A DNA stretch of 64,000 nt, from NCBI RefSeq assembly GCF_026229185.1, contig NZ_JAGGJA010000004.1, positions 186,001-250,000 of the forward strand. Direction: 5' to 3'. The notes under the pieces are model-generated. The model was not told where the DNA came from. It was given only the letters and a program-made list of their open reading frames with translations, and did not search any database. Every line of letters begins with the position of its first letter. Position 1 is the first letter of the stretch. Position numbers and translations under genes: made by a program. Origin of the DNA: Fodinibius salsisoli (lineage in GTDB: Bacteria; Bacteroidota; Rhodothermia; Balneolales; Balneolaceae). Positions 46,003-57,684 of the stretch are shown here, piece by piece.

Positions 46003-46950
46003 TTATGATTGCCACGGGAGGTGTTTTAAATCAATATTACCCCCGCTAATAATGATGCCTATCCGTTTATCGGTACAGTCAATATGATGTAAGGCCGCTG
46101 CTATAGGAACGGCAGAGGAAGGCTCAATAATAATTTTCATGCGCTCCCAGATAAATCGCATGGCATCGATAATCTGTTGCTCAGTAACGGTAACAATTTC
46201 ATCTACATGCTTTTGGATACAGGCAAAGGTCAGCTCGCTGAGGGAGGTACGGAGTCCATCGGCAACGGTATCGGTACTCTGAACCGGATGCAAGGTCCCC
46301 GTCTGAAAAGATAAAAAAGCATCATTAGCGACTTCTGGTTCGGAACCAACTATTGCGATTTCGCGAGAGAGGCCGGATGTAGTAATAGCCGTGCCACTCA
46401 TTAGTCCACCGCCGCCAATAGGGGCTAACACCATATCCAGATGAGGCTGCTGCTCAAGGAGTTCTAAGGCCGCCGTACCCTGACCTGTAATGATATGCGG
46501 ATTATTATAGGGATGGATAAAGGAAGCACCGGTCTCATCCACCACGTCCCGGAGTGTAGATTCTCTTGCATCCTGAGTAGATTCACAAAACGTAATATTT
46601 GCTCCATAATCTTTAACAGCATTGACTTTAACCTGTGGAGCATTTTTCGGCATCACGATATAAGCGGGGATTCCTCTTTTTTTAGCTGCAAGGGCTACCG
46701 CCTGCGCATGGTTTCCAGAAGAATGTGTGGCTACCCCTTGCCGGGCCTCCTCATCCGAAAGTTGGCTAATGGCGTACGTAGCACCACGAATTTTAAAGGC
46801 ACCTACCTTTTGGAAGTTTTCACACTTTAGATAAATATGCCCCCGGGTTCGTTCATCAAGCTGTTGGTTAGTCAACACAGGTGTTTGGTGAACCTCAGGT
46901 TGGATAATTTGATATGCTTCCTGAATATTAGAGAATGTGGGTATTTGCAT
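46003..46950 (-). CDS. Serine racemase / threonine dehydratase-like PLP enzyme
   Basis: 315-residue fold-type II PLP enzyme. The Schiff-base lysine is K53 in QKVGAFKIRGA. HSSGNHAQAVALAAK puts S78 at the place of the catalytic re-face serine of eukaryotic serine racemase; biosynthetic threonine dehydratases usually have SAGNH instead. PIGGGGLMSG (phosphate/PLP) and IIISGGNIDL are also present. There is no C-terminal ACT domain, so it is not the isoleucine-feedback-regulated IlvA. Serine racemase, serine/threonine dehydratase and hydroxyaspartate ammonia-lyase share these motifs. Its neighbour, a D-amino-acid oxidase, favours the racemase reading. Confidence 0.8.
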   Translation of the reverse strand: MQIPTFSNIQEAYQIIQPEVHQTPVLTNQQLDERTRGHIYLKCENFQKVGAFKIRGATYAISQLSDEEARQGVATHSSGNHAQAVALAAKKRGIPAYIVMPKNAPQVKVNAVKDYGANITFCESTQDARESTLRDVVDETGASFIHPYNNPHIITGQGTAALELLEQQPHLDMVLAPIGGGGLMSGTAITTSGLSREIAIVGSEPEVANDAFLSFQTGTLHPVQSTDTVADGLRTSLSELTFACIQKHVDEIVTVTEQQIIDAMRFIWERMKIIIEPSSAVPIAAALHHIDCTDKRIGIIISGGNIDLKHLPWQS

Positions 46951-46977
46951 AATAGGAGAAAGCTTGGGTCTTAAATT

Positions 46978-48657
46978 TTATTTCGTCATAGAGTCTTTAA
47001 TGCCTGTAAGTAATGATTTCCACCAGTAGTTAAAGATAGACTTATGTTTAATCCGTTGAAATTTAATCTGCCCTGCCTGCATACCCGTTTCGGGGGTATT
47101 ATTTTCACGGACGACCATATTATTGGCAAAAAATGTTTTAAGGTTTTCTATCAATCCTTTTTGTTCAACAGATTGTTTATCGAGTACGGATATTTTGGCA
47201 TCTTCGTAATCCATGATCAACGAGCCGCTGGACTGGTCGTCATTGAGCCTCATCTCAAATTTAAGACTGTTGAGGTTGCCCCGGTCTATCCTTACAAAGG
47301 CCACATGCTCTGTTATGCGGTTAAAATCCGTAATATCCATGGGGGCTAAATTACCCCTGATCGTATGAAAGCCCATTTCTGTATCCATTGGAAATTCAAA
47401 ATGGGTTTCAAGCAATCCGGCGCCCATTACTTTCGATTGTGTTTCCAGGGTGGTAGTAAGGCCTTGTTGGATATCTCCTTCAAAGTTACTGATGTTTCGG
47501 AAAGTAGCGTCGAGATCTTCGAACGTAACGGTACCAGCCCGGGGCGTGTTACCGACATATTCGGAGTAGGAGATGAAGCCACTCCGTATGTGTAGTGAGT
47601 CAATTTTAATTTTTTGTTTCAGATCGCGAAATGTGACAAAAGGGAGAGGTTTGGGTTGAGGTGGTCCGCCGGGTAGGCCCCGATTCAGATAATCTTCCAG
47701 CGAGAGATTATTAATGGTGGCACTTTGGGCATAAAAACGCCCTGTGCTGATGAACTGAGCATAATCAAAGGATTGAATTTCCAACTTAGGAACGCTCAGA
47801 TCGATGCGGTCAATGCGACTACCATGCTGACGGGCAAATGCCAGCTTTGAATATTTGGGGATCAGTTTCAGGGAGTCCAGAATGATGTTCTGATCCACCG
47901 ACGATAGTGTTAATTGATCAAAGGCAATGGTATTGAGACTATCCGATAGGTGATAGGTGAAGTTTTGAGCATTTATCGCGATATCATCCGTAACAAATAT
48001 GCGACCCGACTGGGCAGAAGCAGAATCAACTCTGATATTTCGAAGAGACAAATTTAGTTTTCCCAATGAGGCAATCGTGTCAGCTTTATGCGTAAATAAA
48101 CCATGGCCGTCATCGATAATAAATTCATCAAGTTCGAGAGCCGTATACTGATCAGAAATAACCGCGTAGATAGAAGAGTCAATTGATCCAAAGCTGCTTT
48201 TACTGCTGTCCGATGATAGTTGATAGGGATTTTTGAGGGCCGATATATCCGGATTTGAGAGCGTGATGTTGCCAATATGCAATTCATCACCCGTCAGTGT
48301 AGAAAAGAGACTAAAACCGCTGACCTCAACCTCTCCCACAGACCCTTGCAGTAGCATGCGGGACGGGGCAGAGGCAGAAGTGTCAGAAAAAAAGGTGGTA
48401 TCCGCTTTAATTTGAAGGTTTTGAATGCTGGCAGAGCCTGTGAAAATATTAAGATCCAACTCCTCAAAATCTAATGTATAAGCAGATTCGGAAGATTGTT
48501 CGAAGCGTTCTTTTATCGTATTAGCAGCATAATCGTCCGCAAAAAGACTGATGATGATTTGGAAAATGAGCAGAAGCAGTAGCAGCCCCCCAAAGAAATA
48601 GGCAATGCCTCGGATAAGAGGATTTAAATTATTAAATCGTTCTCTGATTTTCGTCAT
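46978..48657 (-). CDS. AsmA-like/DUF748-type envelope protein
   Basis: 559 residues with one N-terminal membrane helix (~17-40, IAYFFGGLLLLLLIFQIII) and a long beta-strand-rich periplasmic part with repeated short strands (LDLNIFTGSASIQNLQI; LRNIRVDSASAQSGRI; FEDLDATFRNISNFEG). This matches AsmA-like/DUF748 proteins, which resemble lipid-transfer bridge proteins of the inner-to-outer membrane. The exact family is uncertain. It is on the same strand, 27 bases upstream of the racemase gene, and may share its transcript by position only. Confidence 0.6.
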   Translation of the reverse strand: MTKIRERFNNLNPLIRGIAYFFGGLLLLLLIFQIIISLFADDYAANTIKERFEQSSESAYTLDFEELDLNIFTGSASIQNLQIKADTTFFSDTSASAPSRMLLQGSVGEVEVSGFSLFSTLTGDELHIGNITLSNPDISALKNPYQLSSDSSKSSFGSIDSSIYAVISDQYTALELDEFIIDDGHGLFTHKADTIASLGKLNLSLRNIRVDSASAQSGRIFVTDDIAINAQNFTYHLSDSLNTIAFDQLTLSSVDQNIILDSLKLIPKYSKLAFARQHGSRIDRIDLSVPKLEIQSFDYAQFISTGRFYAQSATINNLSLEDYLNRGLPGGPPQPKPLPFVTFRDLKQKIKIDSLHIRSGFISYSEYVGNTPRAGTVTFEDLDATFRNISNFEGDIQQGLTTTLETQSKVMGAGLLETHFEFPMDTEMGFHTIRGNLAPMDITDFNRITEHVAFVRIDRGNLNSLKFEMRLNDDQSSGSLIMDYEDAKISVLDKQSVEQKGLIENLKTFFANNMVVRENNTPETGMQAGQIKFQRIKHKSIFNYWWKSLLTGIKDSMTK

Positions 48658-48778
48658 TCGCCATGATAGATAAGTAATTGGATATCAGCGAATAAGCTAC
48701 ATAGAAATATGACGACTTAAAACAGGCTTTTTCTTATGTACCCAGGGAGTCAGATAATTGGTAAAATACTCAGCCTTG

Positions 48779-49171
48779 TCACTCTGACTCTAGTTTCTTG
48801 AGCTCGATCTCGCCTTCCAGCGGTTGATCGGCAAACATATATTTTTTGACGGGTTTTCCACCAATCAAATGTTCCTGGATAATACGCTCAAGGACGGCTG
48901 GCTTACACGAATGGTACCAGATTCCTTCGGGATAGACCACCGCGATGGGCCCTCGTTTACAGACTCTGAGGCAATTAGCTTTGGTACGAAAAACTCCACC
49001 TGCTCCATCAAGATTCAGTTCTCGTAATCTCATTTTGAGAAAAGCCCAGGCTTTGAGACCTATTTCTTTTTTACAGCATTTAGGCTTGGTTTGATCTGCA
49101 CAAAGAAAGATGTGGCGTTGAATTTTATCAATATGCAGTTCTTCAGCTTTCTTTCGAACGCGCTTATTCAT
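48779..49171 (-). CDS. Thioredoxin-like [2Fe-2S] ferredoxin
   Basis: 130 residues of the (2Fe-2S) ferredoxin family with a thioredoxin fold. Cluster cysteines are seen at C24, C32/C33, C67 and C71 ([24 protein letters not shown]), followed by the conserved [13 protein letters not shown] and [12 protein letters not shown]. Similar proteins include the NuoE-related and cyanobacterial cobalamin-locus ferredoxins. Its electron partners are not evident here. It sits alone between the AsmA-like and FG-GAP genes. Confidence 0.9.
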   Translation of the reverse strand: MNKRVRKKAEELHIDKIQRHIFLCADQTKPKCCKKEIGLKAWAFLKMRLRELNLDGAGGVFRTKANCLRVCKRGPIAVVYPEGIWYHSCKPAVLERIIQEHLIGGKPVKKYMFADQPLEGEIELKKLESE

Positions 49172-49242
49172 GTATTCGGTTTAAGTGCTCAATTAAAATT
49201 AGGGTATTCAAAATACCAGAATTATCTGCAAGTAGATACCCA

Positions 49243-52200
49243 CTAGTGATCGCCGACCTTCTGATATGCTTTAAGAGGTTGACCATTTATGCCAAATAAA
49301 AGGGTATGGTCAAGCATGAGTATATTCCTTAAATCACCGACCAGGTTAAATCCGGATTGGTGTTGCGGTACATAGTTGAAATCGCCTTTTCCATCGCCTT
49401 TTAACAGTATACCGTAGTTGGCATCGTACTTTCCCAACCGTATGGGTGAATGATTCTGATTACCGCCCAGAAATAAATCCTTCTGTCCATCATTGTTGTA
49501 GTCTAAACTATGGCTGACAAAAATGGGAGAAAACTGTGCCTGAATCGGAAGTTCTTTTTTAACCCACTTTCCATCGTCATTACTGAGAAATAAGGAGGTA
49601 GGCAAGTGGGTGGTCTGTAACTTTTTGGCATCTTCAAGCTCACTTCCTGTAAAAACATCTTCGAGAGTTGCTCGCCCATATTCTTCATGGCTGGAGAAAC
49701 GGGATTCCATCATGGGAAGTTGCTGCGTCAGTTCCGGAAGTGTTGGGAAGGGGTGGCTTGTTCCCTGGATATGGTAAAAAAGAATGGGATTGATGGAGCC
49801 ATTTTCATCAAAATCGTGGTAGTACAGTTCGGCAGGTTCTTGCGTGTTTGCATTGAGCCGGGAGTTAGTTCCCAGGTTTCCAGCCAGCAGATCTGGCTTG
49901 CCATCATTATTGAAGTCTTCGATCAGGATGTTATTCCAGAGTCCACGGTAGAGGCGGTCAAAATAGGTGTCCGTAGCGTCGGCTAACTGCCCATCCACAA
50001 TTTCAAAGATACGCAATGGCATCCAGTGACCGGCTACCACTAACTCTTTTGCCTCATCTCCGTTGAGGTCATGCCATAGGGCATCACGTACCATCCCGAT
50101 GTTGCGCAGTAGTGGTGCTATTTGAGAAGTTTGATCCATAAACTGTCCATTACCATTGTTGATTAACATATAGCTTCGGGGTGATTCCGGATACTTGCCC
50201 GGGATTACATATCCGCCCACAAAAAGATCAAGAGCTCCGTCGTTATTGATATCGGTCGTTGTTACCGCAGAACTGCTGGTCGGCATATCGGGAAGGCCGT
50301 CGGAGGCATCCGCAAAATTTCCTTGCCCATCGTTGAGATAGAGTCGATCCTGCAGGGCCGGGTCAACAGGAGCATAGCTGCCATAACCTCCGCTGGCCAC
50401 ATATAGATCGGGATGCCCATCGTCATTGGCATCGAAGAAGAGTGCACGGGCATCGGTACTATTTTGGGCTGCCTGAAAAGCAGGCTGGGGCTTTTGGGTA
50501 AAGGACCCATCTGTTTGCTGTAGGTAAATTTTGGCTGGCTGACCATAGCCACCACCCACAAAAATGTCTTCAAATCCATCTGCATTGAGGTCGGCTTTGG
50601 CCATAGCAGGACCCACCGTGGATTGTGCATTCACCATCAGGGGCTGTCGTTTAAAATCATTGGTATTCTGTTCCTGTTGATGGCTATAAGAAATAGGTGA
50701 GGAAAATTCCTCAAATAGTGGAGGCGAGGCAGGATTGTTTTCTTGGGTCGGTGAAGCCTCTTGCTGGCGCAGGGTTATCTGTTGATCAGCGGAAATAGCA
50801 GTCAACGTCTGCTCCTGTCCATTGGGCCAGGTAATATGGAGAGAATCCACGGTACTATAACTCCCCAGGCCAAAGTGCAGGATTGGAGAGACGCTTGACA
50901 GATAGCCGCGCATGGGCATTTGCTCGAGATACTGTTTTTCATCTTTTGTATAGATCGTAACTTTGGACCCAATGCCGTATGTATTTTGCCCTTTCCCTTC
51001 TAATGCTACCTTCAGGTAATGGTGATTGGTCTGAGCGATGGTCTCGTTTTCAAAAACAAAGGCGGGATCGTTAATATTGCTGGTAACGAGATCCAGGTCA
51101 CCATCGTTATCAAGATCGGCATAGGCAGCTCCCTGACTGTTAGAAGGAAGATCTATACCCCACTTGCTGGAGGTGTTCTTGAAAGTGAGATCACCATTAT
51201 TTTGGAATATATAGTTCTTAAGCTTGGTGCCTGGCAGTTGTTGCAACAGGTGCGCCACATCAGAAGATTGGAGATTCGAGTTTTGCTGCTGAATATATTG
51301 CCGTTCATACTGAATGTAATCTCTGTTCGTGACGTCGCGTACATTGCCGTTGGTTACAAAGAGATCTTTATGGCCATCATTATCGTAGTCGGCAATTAAA
51401 GGAGCCCAACTCCAATCCGTTTTAGCGACCCCTGAAAGGTGACTGATTTCACTGAAGGTATTATTTCCGTTATTGAGCTGCAACACATTCCGGGTATACT
51501 GATGATGGAAGCCAACCTCTATATTTTTTTCGAATTCTCCCCAGTCGTTGGGACTGTTTAATATTTTTTGGCGCCTGTTATCGGCCGGCAGCATATCGAG
51601 TACATAAATATCCAGCAGGGCATCGTTGTTGATGTCCGCAATGTCGATACCCATGGAAGCAAAAGAAGTATGCTGTACATACTGGCCCAGTTTGTCGGTA
51701 AAGGTGCCATCCTGGTTATTGATATATAAGTAATCGGGCGGAGAGTAATCGTTGGCGATATAGATATCGGGCCATCCGTCTTTGTTGATATCTGCAATGC
51801 CGGTTCCCAATCCATACATGAGGAGTGAACTCTGAATGCCCGCCTTCTCTGTAACATCGGTAAACCGTCCCTCGTCATTCCGATATAGCCGAACGCCATT
51901 CACAGGATCCTGTTTTGCCAGCTGTCTTCGCGTATCTTCTTTGTCGAGAATGGGAAGCGGCTTAACGTTATGGTTGAGTAAAAACAGATCCAGATCATTA
52001 TCCCGATCATAGTCAAAGAAGGAAGCCTTATTACTGGAATGGGGTTGGGCTAACCCATAGGCTTTGGCCTGCTCTTTAAAAACAGGGATACCGTTCTCGC
52101 TAACCCCCTGGTTGATGTAGAGCTCATCGATGCGGCGGTTCAGTGGAAGCTGACCGGTGTAACAGACATAAATATCAAGCAGGCCATCGCCATTTACATC

Positions 52201-52587
52201 TGCCATCGTGACTCCGCTTTTCCAGGTGTTTTTGCGTCCCCCAACAGCTGCAGCTCGGGTGATATCCTGAAATTTCATATCGCCTTTATTCAGGTAGAGC
52301 TTATTGTAGCTCATATTACCGGTAAAGTAGAGATCCTCAAGGCCATCATTATTCAGATCGCCCACTGCCACGCCGGCGCCGTTATAGAAATATTCATACA
52401 TCAGAACGTTACGGTTAATGCCCGTGCCTTCAGGAAGGGTATTGTTGAAATGGATGTTGGTTTCTTCCGGTGAGAGTAAAGTAAATAACGGCTCTTCCTT
52501 TGGGATAACCTCAGACTGCTTTTCCTCGGAAGAACAGCTGATCCCTACCAGAAATATGGAGACAATAAGTGATATATAAACTTTCAT
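49243..52587 (-). CDS. FG-GAP/VCBS repeat lipoprotein with ASPIC/UnbV domain
   Basis: 1114 residues. The lipoprotein signal MKVYISLIVSIFLVGISC is followed by FG-GAP/VCBS propeller repeats with many acidic Ca2+ loops (DLNNDGLEDLYF, DVNGDGLLDIYV, DYDRDNDLDLFL, DINKDGWPDIYI). An ASPIC/UnbV domain covers ~530-620 (IGSKVTIYTKDEKQYLEQM, LGSYSTVDSLHITWPNGQE). A second set of propeller repeats follows. It is the typical Bacteroidota CRTAC1-like outer-surface protein, probably adhesive or sugar-binding. Its N-terminal cysteine makes it an Lnt client. The C-terminus lacks an obvious type IX sorting domain. Confidence 0.9.
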   Translation of the reverse strand: MKVYISLIVSIFLVGISCSSEEKQSEVIPKEEPLFTLLSPEETNIHFNNTLPEGTGINRNVLMYEYFYNGAGVAVGDLNNDGLEDLYFTGNMSYNKLYLNKGDMKFQDITRAAAVGGRKNTWKSGVTMADVNGDGLLDIYVCYTGQLPLNRRIDELYINQGVSENGIPVFKEQAKAYGLAQPHSSNKASFFDYDRDNDLDLFLLNHNVKPLPILDKEDTRRQLAKQDPVNGVRLYRNDEGRFTDVTEKAGIQSSLLMYGLGTGIADINKDGWPDIYIANDYSPPDYLYINNQDGTFTDKLGQYVQHTSFASMGIDIADINNDALLDIYVLDMLPADNRRQKILNSPNDWGEFEKNIEVGFHHQYTRNVLQLNNGNNTFSEISHLSGVAKTDWSWAPLIADYDNDGHKDLFVTNGNVRDVTNRDYIQYERQYIQQQNSNLQSSDVAHLLQQLPGTKLKNYIFQNNGDLTFKNTSSKWGIDLPSNSQGAAYADLDNDGDLDLVTSNINDPAFVFENETIAQTNHHYLKVALEGKGQNTYGIGSKVTIYTKDEKQYLEQMPMRGYLSSVSPILHFGLGSYSTVDSLHITWPNGQEQTLTAISADQQITLRQQEASPTQENNPASPPLFEEFSSPISYSHQQEQNTNDFKRQPLMVNAQSTVGPAMAKADLNADGFEDIFVGGGYGQPAKIYLQQTDGSFTQKPQPAFQAAQNSTDARALFFDANDDGHPDLYVASGGYGSYAPVDPALQDRLYLNDGQGNFADASDGLPDMPTSSSAVTTTDINNDGALDLFVGGYVIPGKYPESPRSYMLINNGNGQFMDQTSQIAPLLRNIGMVRDALWHDLNGDEAKELVVAGHWMPLRIFEIVDGQLADATDTYFDRLYRGLWNNILIEDFNNDGKPDLLAGNLGTNSRLNANTQEPAELYYHDFDENGSINPILFYHIQGTSHPFPTLPELTQQLPMMESRFSSHEEYGRATLEDVFTGSELEDAKKLQTTHLPTSLFLSNDDGKWVKKELPIQAQFSPIFVSHSLDYNNDGQKDLFLGGNQNHSPIRLGKYDANYGILLKGDGKGDFNYVPQHQSGFNLVGDLRNILMLDHTLLFGINGQPLKAYQKVGDH

Positions 52588-52779
52588 AAAAATCGTGATC
52601 CCTGCTCCTAATTAGCTGAACAAATTATAGTATCCGGATTCGCCTGAAGAATAATTCAGTGACAATGGTAAATGGGTTAAAATATATGGATGTCCTTCGA
52701 ATCCACACAAATTTACTAATAATATCGACAGTTGCCAGCGGAGAATCTGAAAGGTTTTTTGGAGTTTAGGAGGTGTTGA

Positions 52780-54375
<1,596 letters not shown>

Positions 54376-54492
54376 AGATCATCAATTTAGCACAGATTAT
54401 AAATGTTTGGATAAAATAAGCATTGATATAAAGCCTGAACGTAAAAATATTTTAAGTACATAGGCATAGTAGGAGATCGAATAGTATTCTTC

Positions 54493-54954
54493 TCAAAGAA
54501 GTAGCGCCCCTTCGTGTTTTAACAGGAACTGCTTGCGACTGATACCCCCGGCATATCCCACTAAATTATTATCTGATCCGATCACCCGGTGACAGGGTAT
54601 AATAATAGGGATGGGGTTTTGGCCATTAGCGCGCCCCACAGCCCTTACTTTTTTTATATCGCCAAGTTTTTGAGCCAGCTGACCATAATTTATAGTTTGT
54701 CCGTAGGGAATATGGCACAATTCTTTCCAAACTGTTTGTTGAAAATCGGTGCCTTCAGGACCCAGCGGAATACTAAATGTCTTCCGCTCTCCGCTAAAAT
54801 ATTCAGATAATTCAGTTTCGGTCTGTTGGATAATAGTATTAGTCTCCTGCGGATAATAGTCTGGCTTTGTTTCCAGAAATTTGATCCCCTTAAGGACCTC
54901 ATCTGAAGCGAGGAGAGCTAACCATCCCACTGGAGAGTGCCAAAAACTTTTCAT
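54493..54954 (-). CDS. ogt: Methylated-DNA--protein-cysteine S-methyltransferase
   Basis: Suicide repair protein that moves the alkyl group from O6-alkylguanine to its own cysteine. Of 153 residues, the acceptor is C121 in PIIIPCHRVIGS. The helix-turn-helix and arginine finger are in GQTINYGQLAQKLGDIKKVRAVG, and NGQNP precedes the active site. The short N-terminal domain marks the Ogt type rather than Ada. It is 117 bases upstream of the amidohydrolase gene on the same strand and probably has its own promoter. Confidence 0.95.
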   Translation of the reverse strand: MKSFWHSPVGWLALLASDEVLKGIKFLETKPDYYPQETNTIIQQTETELSEYFSGERKTFSIPLGPEGTDFQQTVWKELCHIPYGQTINYGQLAQKLGDIKKVRAVGRANGQNPIPIIIPCHRVIGSDNNLVGYAGGISRKQFLLKHEGALLL

Positions 54955-55131
54955 AGAAGATATAAGAGGATCGTGTTAAATCTTAATCAAGTCTAAGCAA
55001 GGGGAATCTATTTTGCAAGACTGTGGTTGGGAAGTGCTTGCAGTTGTAAGCAAACATCTCATCACCGTTGTTTTGCACAGAGACTAACAGAGCTATGAGA
55101 AGAATTTTGGGAAATTATAGTGAAGTTATCC

Positions 55132-57591
55132 TTATTCCCAAAAATCCTCCAAAAATTTGTTCCAACGCTTGCTGTTGGTTTCAAAGACCCTTTCTAAATC
55201 AGACAAAATTTCCTGGAAATCTTCATTATCCTTAAGGGGTTGCCATACAGGGTTTTCCAAAACCCATGGATAATTTTCGTATCCCAAATAAATAGCTTTA
55301 CGCAGCCAGTGCAATGCTTCCGAAATATTATCTTCCACAACAAAATAGGAGGCCAGCCTGAAAGCCATTTCACAGTCCGTTGAAGCAATAGAAAGTAATT
55401 CGTCGGTAATCAGTTCTGCGGCTTTCTCGGCTTCTCCATTCCTTACATAACACATGGCCAGCGTAGGGTGTGTTACCCGTCGCTTTGGGTCTTCTTTGAT
55501 AACCGACTCCAAAATGGGGATAGCTTTTTCATATCCACCCTCTCTAAAATAAAGGTAGCCTTCGGTAGTCCGGAGCAGAGAATGTTCAGGCTCCAGCGTT
55601 AAGCCCTTATTGACTTCCAGCCAGGCAAGATCAAGCTGTCCCAGGTAATGATTGAGTCGTGCTCTTCGGTTATATATTTGAGTGGCTGCTGCCGGACTTT
55701 TTTGCAGAGCCCGCCCCAGCAGTCGCAGTGCCTCTCGGTGCAGACCATCCAACTGGATGATAATACCGGCTCCCAGCAAGACTTCCGGATTACGGTCGTT
55801 ATGTTTAAGAAGATATTGAATGTCCCGTCGAGCCTGCTCCTTTTCCCCCCGCCATAAGTAAGTGTAGGCACGCTGTAGTTTGGCTTCGACATTCTCCGGA
55901 TCAAGTTCCAGAGCCCGTTCTAAATGTCGCTGCGCTTTCATAAAGTGGGTGGGACCACCAAAGCCGTTGGTAACATAATTTAGGTGCGTACGGCCCAGCC
56001 CACCGTGTGCAGCTGCAAATTTGGGGGCTTTTTCAAGGACCTCCTCAAATTTAAGTCGTGCTTCTTTCAGGTCTTTGGGATTATTGGAGCCCCATAAAAA
56101 TCGAGAAAGTATGGCCTGAGCCTCAAGATACTGCTCTGACAGATCGATAGGTAAGTTCTCAAAGGTGGCTTTTTCCTGTCGTGCCTCGAGTTTGCCAAGG
56201 TTAAATAGAGTATCAAAAATTTCGTCTGTAATCTCACTCTGAACCTTTACCAGATCAAAAGAAGGTACAGAAATGGTATTGCCGGCATAAATTGTTTTAC
56301 TGGAAATTTCCAGTAGTTGCCAATTTAGGGTAAAGCCATCTTCTGAACTAAAAAAAGAACCGGTTAATACGTATTCGGTTTCCAGCTTGTGGCCGGCTTC
56401 AATTTCATCAACAGATTGGTCGGATAGCGACAGGAAGGTGCCCGGGGGACGTATAGTCACAGATGCGTTTTGAGCCAGGCGAGTAGCAATGGCATCGGCC
56501 ATGGCCAGCCCAAAATAACGAGTGTGATGACCATTCTTATCTTCTACCTGCTTAAAGGGTAGAACGGCAATAGAATTCTCTGGCACATCATTTTTATCTT
56601 TTTGCAAGAAGAATTCCGTCAACATAGAAAAGACACCCGTTCGCTGCCCTTTATCACGCTCCTTGTCTTTTTTGTTTTGAGGAGAGGGGGAAGGCAGAAG
56701 TGCCGAACTTTCGCCTGGAATCATACCCTGCTCAAAATCCATCGTTTTCATCAGTGTCTTCAGGGCCTCATGCAGCTCATTGACGGACTTAAAGCGGTTG
56801 GTGGGCTGTTTTTCAAGAGCTTTTAAAATGAGGCTTTCAAGCGTATCGGGAATTTCGGGACGTAGTTTACTGGGCGGCGTGGGTTTCACCGCTCGAATTT
56901 TGCGGATAATCTGAGTCTGGTCGGAATTATGAAGCATCGAAAAAGGATGGGTCCCGGTAATAATTTCATACAGAATGACACCCAAAGAAAAAATATCGGA
57001 CTGTTGGCTACTTCTCAGGGTCACAAATTGTTCAGGAGCCATGTAGGCTGTAGTGCCGAACCGAGAAGACTCTGGATTTACACTCTTTTCCATATTTTTC
57101 TGGGAAGTATCGGGAAGCTCGACCGACTCTTTGCGCTTAGCCAGGCCAAAGTCCAGAATTTTGACCAGACCACCATCCGTGACCATGATATTGGCGGGTT
57201 TTAGGTCTCGGTGCAGAATACCCAGCTTGTGGGCTTCTGCCAGACCATCCGCAATTTGAATGCTGATAGATAGCACAAACTGGAGGTTCAGTCCTCCAGT
57301 TTCAAGAAGTTCTTCCAGGGTTCTGCCCGGCACATATTGCATTACAATGTAGGGACGTTTCTCGTATTCGCCTACTTCGTAAATGGCACTCACATTGGGG
57401 TGCTGAATGGCGGAAGCAATGCGGGCTTCTTCCAGAATTTGTTCCCTTATTTGCTTTTCGGTAGAACGCTCGGGGTGAACAATTTTAATGACTACCGGTC
57501 GCATAAGCTTGGTATCGGTAGCATAATAAACGGTGCCGTATGACCCAGACCCCAGTTCGTGATGTATATCGTAATGGTGAATCTTATCCAT
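55132..57591 (-). CDS. Cytoplasmic Ser/Thr protein kinase with TolB-like and TPR regions
   Basis: 819 residues. A Hanks-type kinase covers ~6-275: glycine loop LGSGSYGTVYYA, K36 in VVIKIVHP, catalytic D129 in LHRDLKPANIM and DFG at 147-149, with TAYMAPEQF in the activation segment. After a low-complexity linker, a TolB N-like domain (~340-470, NSIAVLPFKQVEDKNG) precedes many TPR repeats (~480-815, VLEKAPKFAAAHGGLG; LDPENVEAKLQRAYTYLWRG). No membrane helix is seen, so it is soluble, unlike most PASTA kinases. This kinase-TolB-TPR order is common in FCB and Acidobacteria. Targets are unknown. Confidence 0.9.
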   Translation of the reverse strand: MDKIHHYDIHHELGSGSYGTVYYATDTKLMRPVVIKIVHPERSTEKQIREQILEEARIASAIQHPNVSAIYEVGEYEKRPYIVMQYVPGRTLEELLETGGLNLQFVLSISIQIADGLAEAHKLGILHRDLKPANIMVTDGGLVKILDFGLAKRKESVELPDTSQKNMEKSVNPESSRFGTTAYMAPEQFVTLRSSQQSDIFSLGVILYEIITGTHPFSMLHNSDQTQIIRKIRAVKPTPPSKLRPEIPDTLESLILKALEKQPTNRFKSVNELHEALKTLMKTMDFEQGMIPGESSALLPSPSPQNKKDKERDKGQRTGVFSMLTEFFLQKDKNDVPENSIAVLPFKQVEDKNGHHTRYFGLAMADAIATRLAQNASVTIRPPGTFLSLSDQSVDEIEAGHKLETEYVLTGSFFSSEDGFTLNWQLLEISSKTIYAGNTISVPSFDLVKVQSEITDEIFDTLFNLGKLEARQEKATFENLPIDLSEQYLEAQAILSRFLWGSNNPKDLKEARLKFEEVLEKAPKFAAAHGGLGRTHLNYVTNGFGGPTHFMKAQRHLERALELDPENVEAKLQRAYTYLWRGEKEQARRDIQYLLKHNDRNPEVLLGAGIIIQLDGLHREALRLLGRALQKSPAAATQIYNRRARLNHYLGQLDLAWLEVNKGLTLEPEHSLLRTTEGYLYFREGGYEKAIPILESVIKEDPKRRVTHPTLAMCYVRNGEAEKAAELITDELLSIASTDCEMAFRLASYFVVEDNISEALHWLRKAIYLGYENYPWVLENPVWQPLKDNEDFQEILSDLERVFETNSKRWNKFLEDFWE

Positions 57592-57684
57592 TCTTATCTA
57601 ACTTTGGTGCCTCTTGCTTAAGTTACAGACAAACAGGTTGAACTTCTAATAACTTGTTAAGTTCTGTAGAGAAAATGTATGGTA

